From UBA1435 sp041663285 (GTDB taxonomy: Bacteria > Patescibacteriota > Microgenomatia > UBA12405): a DNA stretch of 58,655 nucleotides. The notes beneath the pieces are model-generated. The model worked only from the letters and a program-made list of their open reading frames with translations, ran no database searches and was not told where the DNA came from. Location: NCBI GenBank assembly GCA_041663285.1, contig JBAZSP010000003.1, positions 1 through 58,655 on the forward strand. The letters run 5' to 3'. A program made the translations under genes and the position numbers. This document shows positions 16,036 through 24,049 of this stretch, piece by piece; the stretch's first letter is position 1, and each line of letters starts with the position of its first letter.

Positions 16036-16431
16036 TTAAAAGTTGTCCCGTCCTTGTTCTTTTGCTGCAACATTTGCCAAATAATCAGACAAACGTTGAA
16101 CCATCTCATCACCGTTTTCATATTGAATAAAAATATTCGAAACTACCTTTAAAGATTTTGACGGGATAGTTTCACTTCTGTGAATACAGATTATTGATAC
16201 CTTATACATATTCGCCCAGCCAATCTCGATCCCCATTCCGGTTGACGGGCAAGACACTTCTGCCACCAACAAATCGCAGCTTCTTATGTATTCCTTCGAA
16301 TCGAACTGTTCAATTGATTTTTCGTGAGGCAATATAATCTCATAGTATTCATTCAGTTGTGATTTACGAATCGGCTTATATAATTCATTTTGATAGTCAA
16401 AACTCGAAGAATGGGCCACATAAATTTTCAT
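16036..16431 (-). CDS. nucleoside 2-deoxyribosyltransferase-like protein
   Basis: A 131-aa single-domain Rossmann-like protein starting KIYVAHSSSF. The segment CDLLVAEVSCPSTGMGIEIGWA (about residues 52-73, given in parts) holds the catalytic Glu in the GIEIGWA helix, as in nucleoside deoxyribosyltransferases and DNPH1-type N-glycosidases. Reaction would be cleavage or transfer of a deoxyribose from a (non-canonical) nucleotide. Its stop directly abuts the stop of the convergent mannosyltransferase gene. A second member of the family is encoded at 37344-37775. Confidence 0.75.
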   Translation of the reverse strand: MKIYVAHSSSFDYQNELYKPIRKSQLNEYYEIILPHEKSIEQFDSKEYIRSCDLLVAEVSCPSTGMGIEIGWANMYKVSIICIHRSETIPSKSLKVVSNIFIQYENGDEMVQRLSDYLANVAAKEQGRDNF

Positions 16432-16516
16432 AAACTAGTATAACAAGGGCAAAGTTATCTTATGTTTGCCATATTCATAAATCACAAATCATACATTAAT
16501 TTTTTACAACCAACTT

Positions 16517-16933
16517 ATGTCAACCCAACCATTACCTGCAATAGCCGGAGTTGTTATTAAAAAGGACGGCAAATATCTTTTAGTCCAGGAAAAACAACCA
16601 AAAGTCTACGGACTTTGGAATCTGCCGGCTGGTAAAGTCGATCCGGGAGAATCTTTGGAGCAAGCGGCCATCAGAGAAGCCAAAGAGGAAGTCGGTTATG
16701 TTGTTAAGCTGCTTCGCAAAATTGATATTTTTAATAATCAACCACCGGAATCCTCCATACATGCCTTTGAAGCAGAAATAATTGATGGAAACCTAAATTT
16801 CCCCCAGGACGAAATTCTCGACGCCCAATGGTTCTCTTCTGAAGAAATCGACAAAATGAAAGCAAAAATTCGCCATCCGTGGGTAATTGAGGCAATCAAT
16901 TATGTCGAAAATAATCCTTATCAAAGCAAATGA
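16517..16933 (+). CDS. NUDIX hydrolase
   Basis: A 138-aa NUDIX domain. The box G-x5-E-x7-REx-EE-xG is complete (GKVDPGESLEQ, REAKEEVGY; about residues 40-62). It hydrolyses a nucleoside diphosphate linked to another moiety, likely a damaged or surplus nucleotide. The stop overlaps the AlkD-like gene as ATGA (16930-16933), coupling nucleotide clean-up to DNA base repair. Confidence 0.93.
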   Translation: MSTQPLPAIAGVVIKKDGKYLLVQEKQPKVYGLWNLPAGKVDPGESLEQAAIREAKEEVGYVVKLLRKIDIFNNQPPESSIHAFEAEIIDGNLNFPQDEILDAQWFSSEEIDKMKAKIRHPWVIEAINYVENNPYQSK

Positions 16934-17682
16934 GAACCTCGAATTTATCTGCGCTAATCTCCGACTTAAAATCTCTTTCCAGCCCTGCCAAAATTGCCGT
17001 TTTTAAACGCTTTTTCAAAACCGGACCCGGCCAATACGGGGAAGGGGATAGGTTTCTTGGTTTAACCGTCCCTCAAATCCGCTCCGTTGTCCGAAAATAT
17101 TGGCCAACCCTAGCTCTGGTTGATCTCGACCATCTTCTTCAAAGCCCCTACCATGAGCACCGGACAGTTGCTCTGGCCAGCCTCAACCTTCTTTACCGTC
17201 AAGCCGATCTCAAAACCAAAAAAGAACTTTACCTTTTTTATCTTCACCACACCTCCCGCATCAATAATTGGGATCTGGTCGACATCTCTGCCCCCAATAT
17301 TGTTGGTGCTTATCTTCTTGAACAACAAGATAGATCAATCCTCTACAAGCTGGCCCAATCCAAGGACATATGGCAAAAGCGAATATCCATTATTTCTACC
17401 CTCACTTTTATCAAAAATGATCAATTCGCTGACACCCTGGCCATCGCCAAAATCCTGATGGGGGACAAGCATGATCTGATTCACAAAGCCACTGGCTGGA
17501 TGCTTCGCGAAGTCGGCAAGCGCGACCTTCCAGTCCTTTTAAACTTTCTTGATGAATTCGCTCCCCGTCTTCCCCGTACCTGCCTTCGCTACGCTATCGA
17601 AAAATTCCCCGATTCTTGTCGCCTACATTATCTTCACCTACCAATCTCATCCGGCACATCCCCGAACTCCGATAGGGGATAA
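16930..17682 (+). CDS. AlkD-like DNA alkylation repair (HEAT-repeat glycosylase) protein
   Basis: A 250-aa all-helical HEAT-like repeat protein. The N-terminus (FFKTGPGQYGEGDRFLGLTV, VPQIRSVVRKY) and the segments EHRTVALASL, NNWDLVDISAPNI and WMLREVGKRD are hallmarks of the AlkD group, with the catalytic Asp in NNWDLVD (about residue 115). It removes bulky or charged alkylated bases such as 3-methyladenine or 7-methylguanine. It is coupled to a NUDIX gene and its 3' end overlaps the convergent gene by 36 nt. Confidence 0.93.
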   Translation: MRTSNLSALISDLKSLSSPAKIAVFKRFFKTGPGQYGEGDRFLGLTVPQIRSVVRKYWPTLALVDLDHLLQSPYHEHRTVALASLNLLYRQADLKTKKELYLFYLHHTSRINNWDLVDISAPNIVGAYLLEQQDRSILYKLAQSKDIWQKRISIISTLTFIKNDQFADTLAIAKILMGDKHDLIHKATGWMLREVGKRDLPVLLNFLDEFAPRLPRTCLRYAIEKFPDSCRLHYLHLPISSGTSPNSDRG

Positions 17683-18585
17683 ATGGGTGCTTTCCGGCGG
17701 CCCGAATACCCCCCTTCCCTCTCTGTTGTTGACAAATATTTTTGCTCCGCTGCCGCCGTCGGCCATCACCAGCCTAAAATCTGCCCCCGCCGTTATAATG
17801 GATGCTGCCACGGCTATTTGTTCTAGCCCGGTGGGTCTTTCAAACACTACATAACCGGTCGTCCTTGGCTCCCCGCTTTCCAAATAAAACCCCCAACTTC
17901 TTTCACCGAGTTCTTTGGCTTGTTGGCGTTCCCCATATAGCTCTATTTCGCCGCTGCGGTAAAACTCCGGAACATCGCTAGCCTTCAAAAAAAGAGGCAT
18001 TTGCATCATCTGTTGTCCGGATTTTAGGGCTCTTTCCAATTTTTCCTTATCCGCCAAAACAAATTGGCCTTCTGCAGTTACAACTAACCCGCCAATACAA
18101 GAAGGCATGTTTGACGACTCTGCAATGTGGTCGGCTCCATACCTTACTCCTTCCTTATCGATTGCTGGCCAGGTTGTATCCAAACTCCCTTGAGCAAAAA
18201 GGTTAGCTACCGTTCCTATCCCTTGCCAGTGTGGGCCTTTTACAAAACCTATCGGTCCGGCTACCCCGTCTTCAACTCCTTCAAGCAAACCCTCTCTTCT
18301 GCCGTTTACCGTACTGGGAATTGACCAGCTTACCCCTTCTTTAAAATTTACCCAAACACAGGTATTATAACCAAATCTAATCCTTGTGGCTTCAAAAGAC
18401 CGTCCGCCCATTAGCTTTTCCCTGTCAACCTCCTTCAAGTTCTCTGCTAACCAATGGTTGAAGTTTTTTAACCAACCCTTTTCGCCATAAGCCAGTAAAG
18501 CCAATACCACTCCGGTTGCTGATATGCCTAAAGCTATAGCATCTCTCCTATTTATTCTAATCCCACCCGGGCTCTCTCTAGCCAT
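17647..18585 (-). CDS. exported hypothetical protein, possibly phosphodiester glycosidase-like
   Basis: A 312-aa protein with an N-terminal basic stretch (RINRRDAIALG) and one helix (about 15-33), which could be a Tat-like signal or a membrane anchor. The rest is soluble and predicted extracellular. Near the C-terminus LVMADGGSGAKIFVNN resembles the NLDGGGS motif of NAGPA-type phosphodiester glycosidases, and SNMPSCIGGLVV lies mid-protein, but the match is weak and the usual N-terminal motif is not clear. It starts 8 nt inside the end of the phosphoglycerate mutase gene and overlaps the alkD-like gene tail to tail. Confidence 0.5.
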   Translation of the reverse strand: MARESPGGIRINRRDAIALGISATGVVLALLAYGEKGWLKNFNHWLAENLKEVDREKLMGGRSFEATRIRFGYNTCVWVNFKEGVSWSIPSTVNGRREGLLEGVEDGVAGPIGFVKGPHWQGIGTVANLFAQGSLDTTWPAIDKEGVRYGADHIAESSNMPSCIGGLVVTAEGQFVLADKEKLERALKSGQQMMQMPLFLKASDVPEFYRSGEIELYGERQQAKELGERSWGFYLESGEPRTTGYVVFERPTGLEQIAVAASIITAGADFRLVMADGGSGAKIFVNNREGRGVFGPPESTHLSPIGVRGCAG

Positions 18586-20170
18586 TTTCCATTAAACTTT
18601 CTCCGGTCATTTCTTCCGGCTTGGGAATTCTTAAAATTTCCAAAATTGTCGGTGTTACGTCCTTAATTGCTCCACCTTTTTTTAACTTTATCTTTTTATA
18701 TTTTGGATCGTCATCCACCACCATAAACGGCACATTGTTGGCCGAATGGGCTGTTTCCGGTGTCCCGTTTTCACTCATCATTACCTCTGCGTTACCATGA
18801 TCCGCCGACACCACCGCCAGCCCGCCATGTCCCAGGGTTGCTTTTACCACCATTTCCACCGCTTTATCACACTCTTCAACTCCGATTATGGTCGCCGGAA
18901 TATTTCCAGTGTGGCCAATAATGTCAGGATTATTGAAGTTCATCATCACTAGCGCATATTTGCCCGATTCGATTGCCCTTACCGCCGCCTCAGCAATTTT
19001 TACTGTCTGCATTTTGGGCTGTAGGTCGTATGTTGCGATTTTGTCGGAAGGAATTAATTCCCTGTCTTCGCCTTCAAACGGTTCTTCTCTCATCCCCGAA
19101 AACATGGTGGTTACGTAAATCCATTTTTCCGTTTCCGTCACCCTAAATTGCTTTAATCCCGCCTTTGCAATAATTTCTCCAAAAGTATTTTTCGGGTACT
19201 CTTTATCGTAAGCGTAAGGGGCCTTCATCTCATCGTAATACCTAAAAGTTCCCACATATCTAATATTCGGTTTTTCCCCTCTATCAAAATCGGCAAAATT
19301 CTCTTCGGTAAACGCTTGGGTAATTTCTATCGCCCTGTCGGTTCTGGCGTTAGCCCAAATCAGAGCGTCCCCGTCTTTAATTTTCCCCACCGGTTCGTTA
19401 TTTTCATCAACTATTACAGTCGGGGAGATAAATTCATCGCTTTCCACAAAGTTTTCACCCCGGTCTTTAGCCTCCTTCGCTCTTTTATAAGCCGACTCGA
19501 TGGCTTCGTCAACACTCCTGGCCGCAAATTCTCCCTTTCCTTCTGCCATCGCCCTATAACCTTTTTCGACTCTGTCCCATCTATGATCCCGGTCCATTAT
19601 CCAATACCGTCCCATTACCGTACCTACCTTGCCGACTCCGGTTAATTCAAATACTTCCTTTAATCTCTCCCAATAGACTTTGGCCTCAAATGGGGGGGTA
19701 TCGCGGCCATCAGTTATAAAATGAACCACTATGTTTTTGACCCGGTTTCGGGCGGCCATCGAGACTAGGGCATGAATGAACTCATCGTAGCTATGTACCC
19801 CCGAATTCGACATTAGCCCGGCTATATGCAAAGTCGAATTATTTTTTTTCACATAATCCATTGTCTCCAAAAAGACTTTATTAGCCAATATCTCCCCGCT
19901 GCTGACTGCGTTGGCTACTTTATTTTGGGGCAAAAAAACATTTCTCCCGGCCCCAATAATAAAATGTCCGATTTCCGACGCTCCCTGATGGCCTTTCCAT
20001 AATCCTATTGCCTCGCCTCCGGCTCCGATCTCGGTATAAGGATAGTTTGCCTTCAGATAATCCATGTAAGGAGTTTTGGCCAAGCTTATGGCATTCCCCG
20101 GCCCTGCCGGCGCAATTCCCCACCCGTCAAGGATTATGTAAACTACAGGTTTCTTAATACTTTTTTCCAT
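18578..20170 (-). CDS. gpmI: 2,3-bisphosphoglycerate-independent phosphoglycerate mutase
   Basis: A 530-aa cytosolic glycolytic enzyme that interconverts 3- and 2-phosphoglycerate with two Mn ions. D15 (ILDGWG) and the nucleophile S65 (GASEIGH) form the first metal site; HFITDGRDTPP (about 150), RADR-like ARTDRA (about 285) and SADHGNAE (about 455) supply the rest. ATG 20170 is chosen over GTG 20188 because TATCAT (20181-20176) lies 5 nt before it. It precedes the four-helix-bundle cassette and enolase in the same direction, so the two consecutive glycolytic steps are neighbours. Confidence 0.95.
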   Translation of the reverse strand: MEKSIKKPVVYIILDGWGIAPAGPGNAISLAKTPYMDYLKANYPYTEIGAGGEAIGLWKGHQGASEIGHFIIGAGRNVFLPQNKVANAVSSGEILANKVFLETMDYVKKNNSTLHIAGLMSNSGVHSYDEFIHALVSMAARNRVKNIVVHFITDGRDTPPFEAKVYWERLKEVFELTGVGKVGTVMGRYWIMDRDHRWDRVEKGYRAMAEGKGEFAARSVDEAIESAYKRAKEAKDRGENFVESDEFISPTVIVDENNEPVGKIKDGDALIWANARTDRAIEITQAFTEENFADFDRGEKPNIRYVGTFRYYDEMKAPYAYDKEYPKNTFGEIIAKAGLKQFRVTETEKWIYVTTMFSGMREEPFEGEDRELIPSDKIATYDLQPKMQTVKIAEAAVRAIESGKYALVMMNFNNPDIIGHTGNIPATIIGVEECDKAVEMVVKATLGHGGLAVVSADHGNAEVMMSENGTPETAHSANNVPFMVVDDDPKYKKIKLKKGGAIKDVTPTILEILRIPKPEEMTGESLMENG

Positions 20171-20217
20171 ATCCGATGATAACACCAACTTAAAGATGTT
20201 TAATTCGTCAATTTTTC

Positions 20218-20250
20218 AATTACGAATTACGAATTTCAAATTACGAATTA
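20218..20250. repeat. AT-rich AATTACGAATT repeat cluster, left flank of four-helix cassette
   Basis: Three AATTACGAATT-type units in + orientation (two overlapping, one separate) that include the stop codon of the four-helix-bundle gene. The same units appear in the opposite orientation at 20604-20640 on the other side of the gene. Confidence 0.75.
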
Positions 20251-20595
20251 TTTTTTTATAGTTTTTTGAATCCTGCCAATTATCCTTAATATCTCGTCCA
20301 GATCCTGCGTTAACGAGTCTGACTCTTTTTTCGACAGATAGCCCGCTTCCCCTAACAGTCTAACCCAGTAGGCCGACTCCCTGGCTTCTTTGTAGGCCAC
20401 ACTCAATTTTGAAACAAAATCAACTCTTGACTGTCCGCCGATGGCTTCTTCTACATTGGCACCTATCGAAGTCCCGCTTCTAAGTAACTGCTTTGAAATC
20501 ACAAATTCTCGCTTAGTGTCCTTTAAATATTTATACAAATTAATTATCCTCAGGGCAAAACTAAACGTTTTCTTTTGGATAATGTTATCTTTCAA
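20248..20595 (-). CDS. four-helix bundle protein (S23/IVP family)
   Basis: A 115-aa protein made of four amphipathic helices. Diagnostic segments are FALRIINLYKYL, SKQLLRSGTSIGANVEEA and AYKEARESAYWVRLL, the signature of the family first known as proteins encoded in 23S rRNA intervening sequences. The biochemical role is unknown. It starts at TTG 20595. It is inserted between eno and gpmI, and both flanks carry AATTACGAATT repeats in opposite orientation, the right one overlapping the eno stop and the left one its own stop. This gives the picture of a self-contained cassette. Confidence 0.9.
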   Translation of the reverse strand: MKDNIIQKKTFSFALRIINLYKYLKDTKREFVISKQLLRSGTSIGANVEEAIGGQSRVDFVSKLSVAYKEARESAYWVRLLGEAGYLSKKESDSLTQDLDEILRIIGRIQKTIKK

Positions 20596-20603
20596 ACAGT
20601 CTT

Positions 20604-20640
20604 CTTAATTCGTAATTCGTAATTTTTAATTCGTAATTAG
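20604..20640. repeat. AATTCGTAATT repeat cluster, right flank of four-helix cassette
   Basis: Reverse-complement units of the left cluster (two overlapping AATTCGTAATT, then one more). The eno stop codon (20637-20639) lies in the last unit. Confidence 0.75.
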
Positions 20641-21941
20641 TCCAGCTCCTCCTCAATCCGCATCAGTCTGTTATATTTACACACCCTTTCACCTCTTGTC
20701 GGCCCGACTTTAATATATTCACTTCCCACCGCCACCGCCAAATCTACCATAAATGTATCATTTGTTTCCCCGCCGCCCCGGTGTGACGGCACCGTCATCA
20801 ATCCATGCTTTTTGGCCAGCAGACAGCAGTCAACCGTCTCGGTAACTGTACCCGCTTGATTCAGTTTAATTAATATTGCGGTTGCCGCTTTCATCTCTAT
20901 TGCCTTTTGCCATCTTTTTACACTAGTGACGGTTAAGTCATCTGCAATTAATGGTATCCTTCCGCCAACCTTCTCCGCTAAGTTTACCCAATTTTCCCAA
21001 TCGTCTTCCGACAGCATATCTTCCATGGTTGCAATCGGATACTTATCAAGCCATGACACAAAATAGTCGCTTAGCTCATCTCCCGAAAGAATGCGACCCT
21101 CTGTCTTAAGATGATATTTACCGTCCTGAAAAAACTCCGAAGCTGCAGCATCAATCGAAATAGCTGCCTCAACTCCCGGCTTATAACCTGCCTTTTCTAT
21201 CGCCTCTAATAATAACCCCAAAGGTTCTTCATTAGATTTCATCGCCATAGGTGCAAAAGCTCCGGTAATTGTTACATCCGGTTGTTTTACCCCAGCATAA
21301 GCAAAAGCACCTTCGTTACCGACGTTGGTATTAATTTTCAATTCTTTAAAAATACTTTTTAATTTTCCATAAATCTCCATTTCTCTTCTGATGTTTTCTT
21401 TGGCCGAATCGTTTAACAACATCGATACCATATATTCCTGCAAATCAGTCGAATTATCTGCATGCTTCCCCCCTTCAATCATTACAATCATAGGCCTGGG
21501 TAATTTCCAGCCGTTATCTTTTATTTCGAAAGTCTTTCTTAAATATTTATAAATTGGCATTTTTACATCTTCAGCTGCTGCCCTGGCTACCGCCATCGAT
21601 ACTCCCAGCATCGCATTCCCGCCCAACTTTGATTTATATTCAGTTCCGTCAATCTGAAGCATTTTCCCATCGATTTTTCTCTGATCGTCGGCTTCCACCC
21701 CTATCAGTTCATTGGCGATAGTCTCATTAATATTGGCTACTGCTTTCAGCATTCCTTTTCCGTTATAACGGCTTTTATCGCCGTCCAAAAGTACAGTCGC
21801 CTCGTGACTTCCTGCTGAAGCACCGTAGGGTACCGATGCCTCACCCATCGCTCCCGATTCCAAAATAACTGTCACTTCCAAACTTGGCTCTCCCCCCGAT
21901 GCCAAAATTTCTCTTGCTTTAATTGATTTTATTTTTGCCAT
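20637..21941 (-). CDS. eno: enolase (phosphopyruvate hydratase), divergent
   Basis: A 434-aa enolase converting 2-phosphoglycerate to phosphoenolpyruvate. Mg ligands are in place: the loop Ser (GASAGSHEA, S42), Asp in SIDAAASEF, Glu in TMEDMLSEDDW and Asp in ADDLTVTS; the catalytic Lys is in ILIKLNQAG, His in EGGKHADN and PSHRGGGE. The usual N-terminal signature DSRGNPT has become ASGGEPS, and NGGSHADN has become EGGKHADN, so the protein is divergent but probably active. It keeps the family length. It is followed by the four-helix cassette and gpmI. Confidence 0.93.
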   Translation of the reverse strand: MAKIKSIKAREILASGGEPSLEVTVILESGAMGEASVPYGASAGSHEATVLLDGDKSRYNGKGMLKAVANINETIANELIGVEADDQRKIDGKMLQIDGTEYKSKLGGNAMLGVSMAVARAAAEDVKMPIYKYLRKTFEIKDNGWKLPRPMIVMIEGGKHADNSTDLQEYMVSMLLNDSAKENIRREMEIYGKLKSIFKELKINTNVGNEGAFAYAGVKQPDVTITGAFAPMAMKSNEEPLGLLLEAIEKAGYKPGVEAAISIDAAASEFFQDGKYHLKTEGRILSGDELSDYFVSWLDKYPIATMEDMLSEDDWENWVNLAEKVGGRIPLIADDLTVTSVKRWQKAIEMKAATAILIKLNQAGTVTETVDCCLLAKKHGLMTVPSHRGGGETNDTFMVDLAVAVGSEYIKVGPTRGERVCKYNRLMRIEEELD

Positions 21942-21974
21942 ATATTTTTATTCTGGTTCATCTCTCGTGCCGTC

Positions 21975-22021
21975 ATTCTGGCCTGCCCGCCTCTGGAGGG
22001 CAAACGAAGTGCGTCCAGAAT
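21975..22021. repeat. REP-like inverted repeat behind GreA-like gene
   Basis: Outer arms ATTCTGG (21975-21981) and CCAGAAT (22015-22021) enclose a GCCC/GGGC inner stem. It lies between eno and the GreA-like gene and resembles the other mobile palindromes in the window. Confidence 0.5.
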
Positions 22022-22058
22022 CCTCCATCTAATAACCAATAAGTATCCCGATTATAAC

Positions 22059-22490
22059 TCACTCCACCTGAACTATTTCGATTTCCTGGCCTTTAAATTT
22101 TATTTTTGCTCCCTTACCTTCTCCCGCCAATATCGCCACCATCGGTAAATTTAACGACACTATCCCCAGGTCTCTCTCCTCAAAATTTGTAGTCACCAGC
22201 CACTCCTGATAGTTTTCCCCGATTTTTATTTTTACCCAGGCGCCCGCTTCAACTTTATCGTGTTTCTTTTTCCACCTCACATTTTTTTCCACTTCATTCA
22301 AAATCTGCCTAAGTCTGCCGACTTCTTTCCCGGCTAGCTGGATTTCATCTTCCAAGATCCACCGGCTAAGGGAGATCCCAGCCGATTCCATCGGCCCATC
22401 CGCAAATCCGATTTCCTGCTGTTTCCTTTTCCATCTATCTTCTGCCTCTACTAATTTTCTATTAACTCTGAGTAAAAGGTCGTTAACCAT
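22059..22490 (-). CDS. GreA/GreB C-terminal domain-like protein
   Basis: A 143-aa protein. Residues 1-75 are helical and highly charged (EDRWKRKQQEI, LRQILNEVEKN), which may form a coiled coil; residues about 80-143 resemble the FKBP-like C-terminal domain of Gre factors, ending in AGEGKGAKIKFKGQEIEIVQ, where Gre proteins have a G..GD.....P.G...Y.I.. pattern. Gre factors rescue backtracked RNA polymerase. The acidic tip residues of true GreA (usually D41 and E44) are not obvious, so this may be a Rnk/TraR-like variant that binds polymerase without stimulating cleavage. Confidence 0.55.
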   Translation of the reverse strand: MVNDLLLRVNRKLVEAEDRWKRKQQEIGFADGPMESAGISLSRWILEDEIQLAGKEVGRLRQILNEVEKNVRWKKKHDKVEAGAWVKIKIGENYQEWLVTTNFEERDLGIVSLNLPMVAILAGEGKGAKIKFKGQEIEIVQVE

Positions 22491-22519
22491 TTCAATAATT
22501 TCCTTTCAACATCATCCTG

Positions 22520-22894
22520 TTAAGCCTTGAAGTCATCATCGGGGAAGTGACTCTTAAATATAGCAACGGTGTTCCTTCTTATTCTAGCCACAATTGGCTC
22601 TGCCTTAGGTGGCCAGTTAAGAGAATCAGATCTTCCCATTATCCTCCAAGTATTATCATCCACCCTTGCCACAAATCCAGCATCAACCTTATTTGCTATT
22701 CCCGCCTTAATCCCATCCATACTATAGGGAGAGGCCAACTTTTCTATTGGCCCCACACCCAACATACTCCACATTTTTGGATGAGAAGCGTTGCTCTCTT
22801 GAGCTTTGTTATCAACTCTTACGACAAGACTACCTTTTGCCGTTACAAATTTTCCGAAATCTCCTCCCCCTAGGGCATCTTTCAATCTATTCAT
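22520..22894 (-). CDS. hypothetical protein, 124 aa
   Basis: A soluble protein with no clear motif; it contains GSLVVRVDNKAQ and a tryptophan-bearing DDNTWRIMGRSDSL segment, suggesting a small beta-rich fold. It lies 29 nt before the GreA-like gene in the same direction. TAAAAT (22905-22900) lies 5 nt before ATG 22894, a leaderless promoter whose 20-bp surroundings are repeated exactly in front of the gene at 37230. Function unknown. Confidence 0.55.
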   Translation of the reverse strand: MNRLKDALGGGDFGKFVTAKGSLVVRVDNKAQESNASHPKMWSMLGVGPIEKLASPYSMDGIKAGIANKVDAGFVARVDDNTWRIMGRSDSLNWPPKAEPIVARIRRNTVAIFKSHFPDDDFKA

Positions 22895-22909
22895 GGCCTA
22901 TTTTACCAT
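22890..22909 (-). promoter_or_regulatory. leaderless promoter, 20-nt block identical to 37226-37245
   Basis: Minus strand TAAAAT, then AGGCC and the start codon. The exact 20-nt block spanning the start codon recurs at 37226-37245. Confidence 0.55.
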
Positions 22910-22927
22910 GTAACCAATTTCGCTCTT

Positions 22928-23743
22928 TTATGTTTCCAACCTTCCCATCGCTCTTTTCACCCACTTCTTTAACCAAAAATCTTTTGTTCCTCCCCACCTT
23001 GTTTTTAATCCATTATCCCTAAACACCACAAAGTTACCTTGTTCTTTTTTGGCCAAATATTTTTTTATCCACTCAAAGCTAACCGAATAATAAATCTGGA
23101 TGTATTCATCAACAAAATAAATATCACCATAAATAGTTTTCAAAAAATCATAAGTATTTTTATCCTGCCCAAAATCTTTCTTTTTTGATATTTCCCAAAA
23201 AATAGTCGGTCTGTATTTTTGAATTATTTCCTTTGCTCCCTCGATCACTTCATTTTCAAATCCCTGTACGTCGATCTTCATTAAGTCAACATTATCTCCA
23301 GCCAAATCATCAATTTTTCTAATTTTTACTTTTAAATTAATTTTTGATTTTTGATCTTTGATCTTTGATCTTTGTATTCTATGGTCTCCCAAATTTTCCT
23401 TCGACACCTCCAGTACCGCTTGCCCGTTCTTGCTACCCGCTGCCACCATTACCGCCTTCACGTTTTTTAGCCCTCCAAGATTCTTCTTCAACACTCCAAA
23501 CGTTTTCTCCTCCGGCTCTATCGCTATAACTTGCTTTGCCTTATCCGCTAACATTACCGTGTAATATCCAATATTCGCCCCTACGTCTATAACCGTCTCG
23601 GTCTTGTCATGCTGAACTTGATTCAGCATCACCTTAGTTAAGTATGGTTCATATTTCCCCAAAGCAATCCTTTGGCCGACATATTTGTCATCTTCCTGAT
23701 ACCAAAAATCTCTGCTTCTGACTCGGGTTTTAATCAATTTCAT
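22928..23743 (-). CDS. FkbM-family SAM-dependent methyltransferase with in-frame repeats
   Basis: A 271-aa enzyme from ATG 23743. Motif I is VIDVGANIGYYTV, followed by IAIEPEEKTF and a long stretch ending in DLMKIDVQGFENEVI and FWEISKK, all typical of FkbM O-methyltransferases of glycans or secondary metabolites. Two repeats have entered the reading frame: a perfect palindrome (23609-23629) coding MLNQVQHD just before motif I, and a heptamer tandem repeat (23343-23374) coding QRSKIKDQKSKIN. TAGAAT lies 7 nt before ATG 23743, supporting this start over the upstream in-frame one at 23812, which would overlap the antitoxin promoter. Confidence 0.85.
   Translation of the reverse strand: MKLIKTRVRSRDFWYQEDDKYVGQRIALGKYEPYLTKVMLNQVQHDKTETVIDVGANIGYYTVMLADKAKQVIAIEPEEKTFGVLKKNLGGLKNVKAVMVAAGSKNGQAVLEVSKENLGDHRIQRSKIKDQKSKINLKVKIRKIDDLAGDNVDLMKIDVQGFENEVIEGAKEIIQKYRPTIFWEISKKKDFGQDKNTYDFLKTIYGDIYFVDEYIQIYYSVSFEWIKKYLAKKEQGNFVVFRDNGLKTRWGGTKDFWLKKWVKRAMGRLET
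23343..23374. repeat. heptamer tandem repeat TTTGATC inside FkbM gene
   Basis: One TTTGATT unit, three TTTGATC units and a partial unit in a row. Gain or loss of one unit would shift the reading frame of the methyltransferase. Confidence 0.8.
23609..23629. repeat. palindrome ATGCTGAA-CTTGA-TTCAGCAT in frame in FkbM gene
   Basis: Perfect 8-bp stem with 5-nt loop; a related copy is in the groES leader at 25340-25360. It codes for NQVQHD-type residues. Confidence 0.85.
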
Positions 23744-23761
23744 CCCTTCAATTCTACCTCC

Positions 23762-23798
23762 TTGACAAATATTCCAAAACTGATGTATACATACATCA
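23762..23798 (+). promoter_or_regulatory. leaderless promoter and operator of VapBC-type operon
   Basis: TTGACA (23762-23767), 17-nt spacer, GTATAC (23785-23790), 7 nt, ATG 23798. The perfect dyad TGATGTAT-AC-ATACATCA (23781-23798) covers the -10 box up to the first base of the start codon, a likely site for the ribbon-helix-helix antitoxin. Confidence 0.75.
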
Positions 23799-24049
23799 TG
23801 AACCGAACTCAAATTTATTTAGACGATGATCTCGCCACCAATCTACGCACCGGTGCTAAGTTAAAAAAAATATCTGTTTCCCGGTATATTCGTCAGTTAC
23901 TAACCGAAAAACTAGCCAGTCAAGCAAAAACCAAATCCGAAAACCCACTCATAGTCCTAGCCTCACTAGCTAACAAACAATCCAAAACAAAAAACAAGAC
24001 TAACGTAGCTGGAAATTTAGATAAATATCTTCCCAAAGAATGGCGGTAA
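23798..24049 (+). CDS. ribbon-helix-helix antitoxin (VapB-type)
   Basis: An 83-aa protein. The N-terminal strand RTQIYLDDDL and following helices (TGAKLKKISVSRYIRQLL) are an RHH/MetJ-Arc DNA-binding domain; the C-terminal half is basic and disordered, ending in KYLPKEWR, the usual toxin-binding tail. It should bind and neutralise the PIN toxin encoded next (10-nt overlap) and repress the operon through the dyad over its promoter. ATG 23798 is chosen because the promoter immediately precedes it; a longer frame upstream crosses the -35 box. Confidence 0.88.
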   Translation: MNRTQIYLDDDLATNLRTGAKLKKISVSRYIRQLLTEKLASQAKTKSENPLIVLASLANKQSKTKNKTNVAGNLDKYLPKEWR

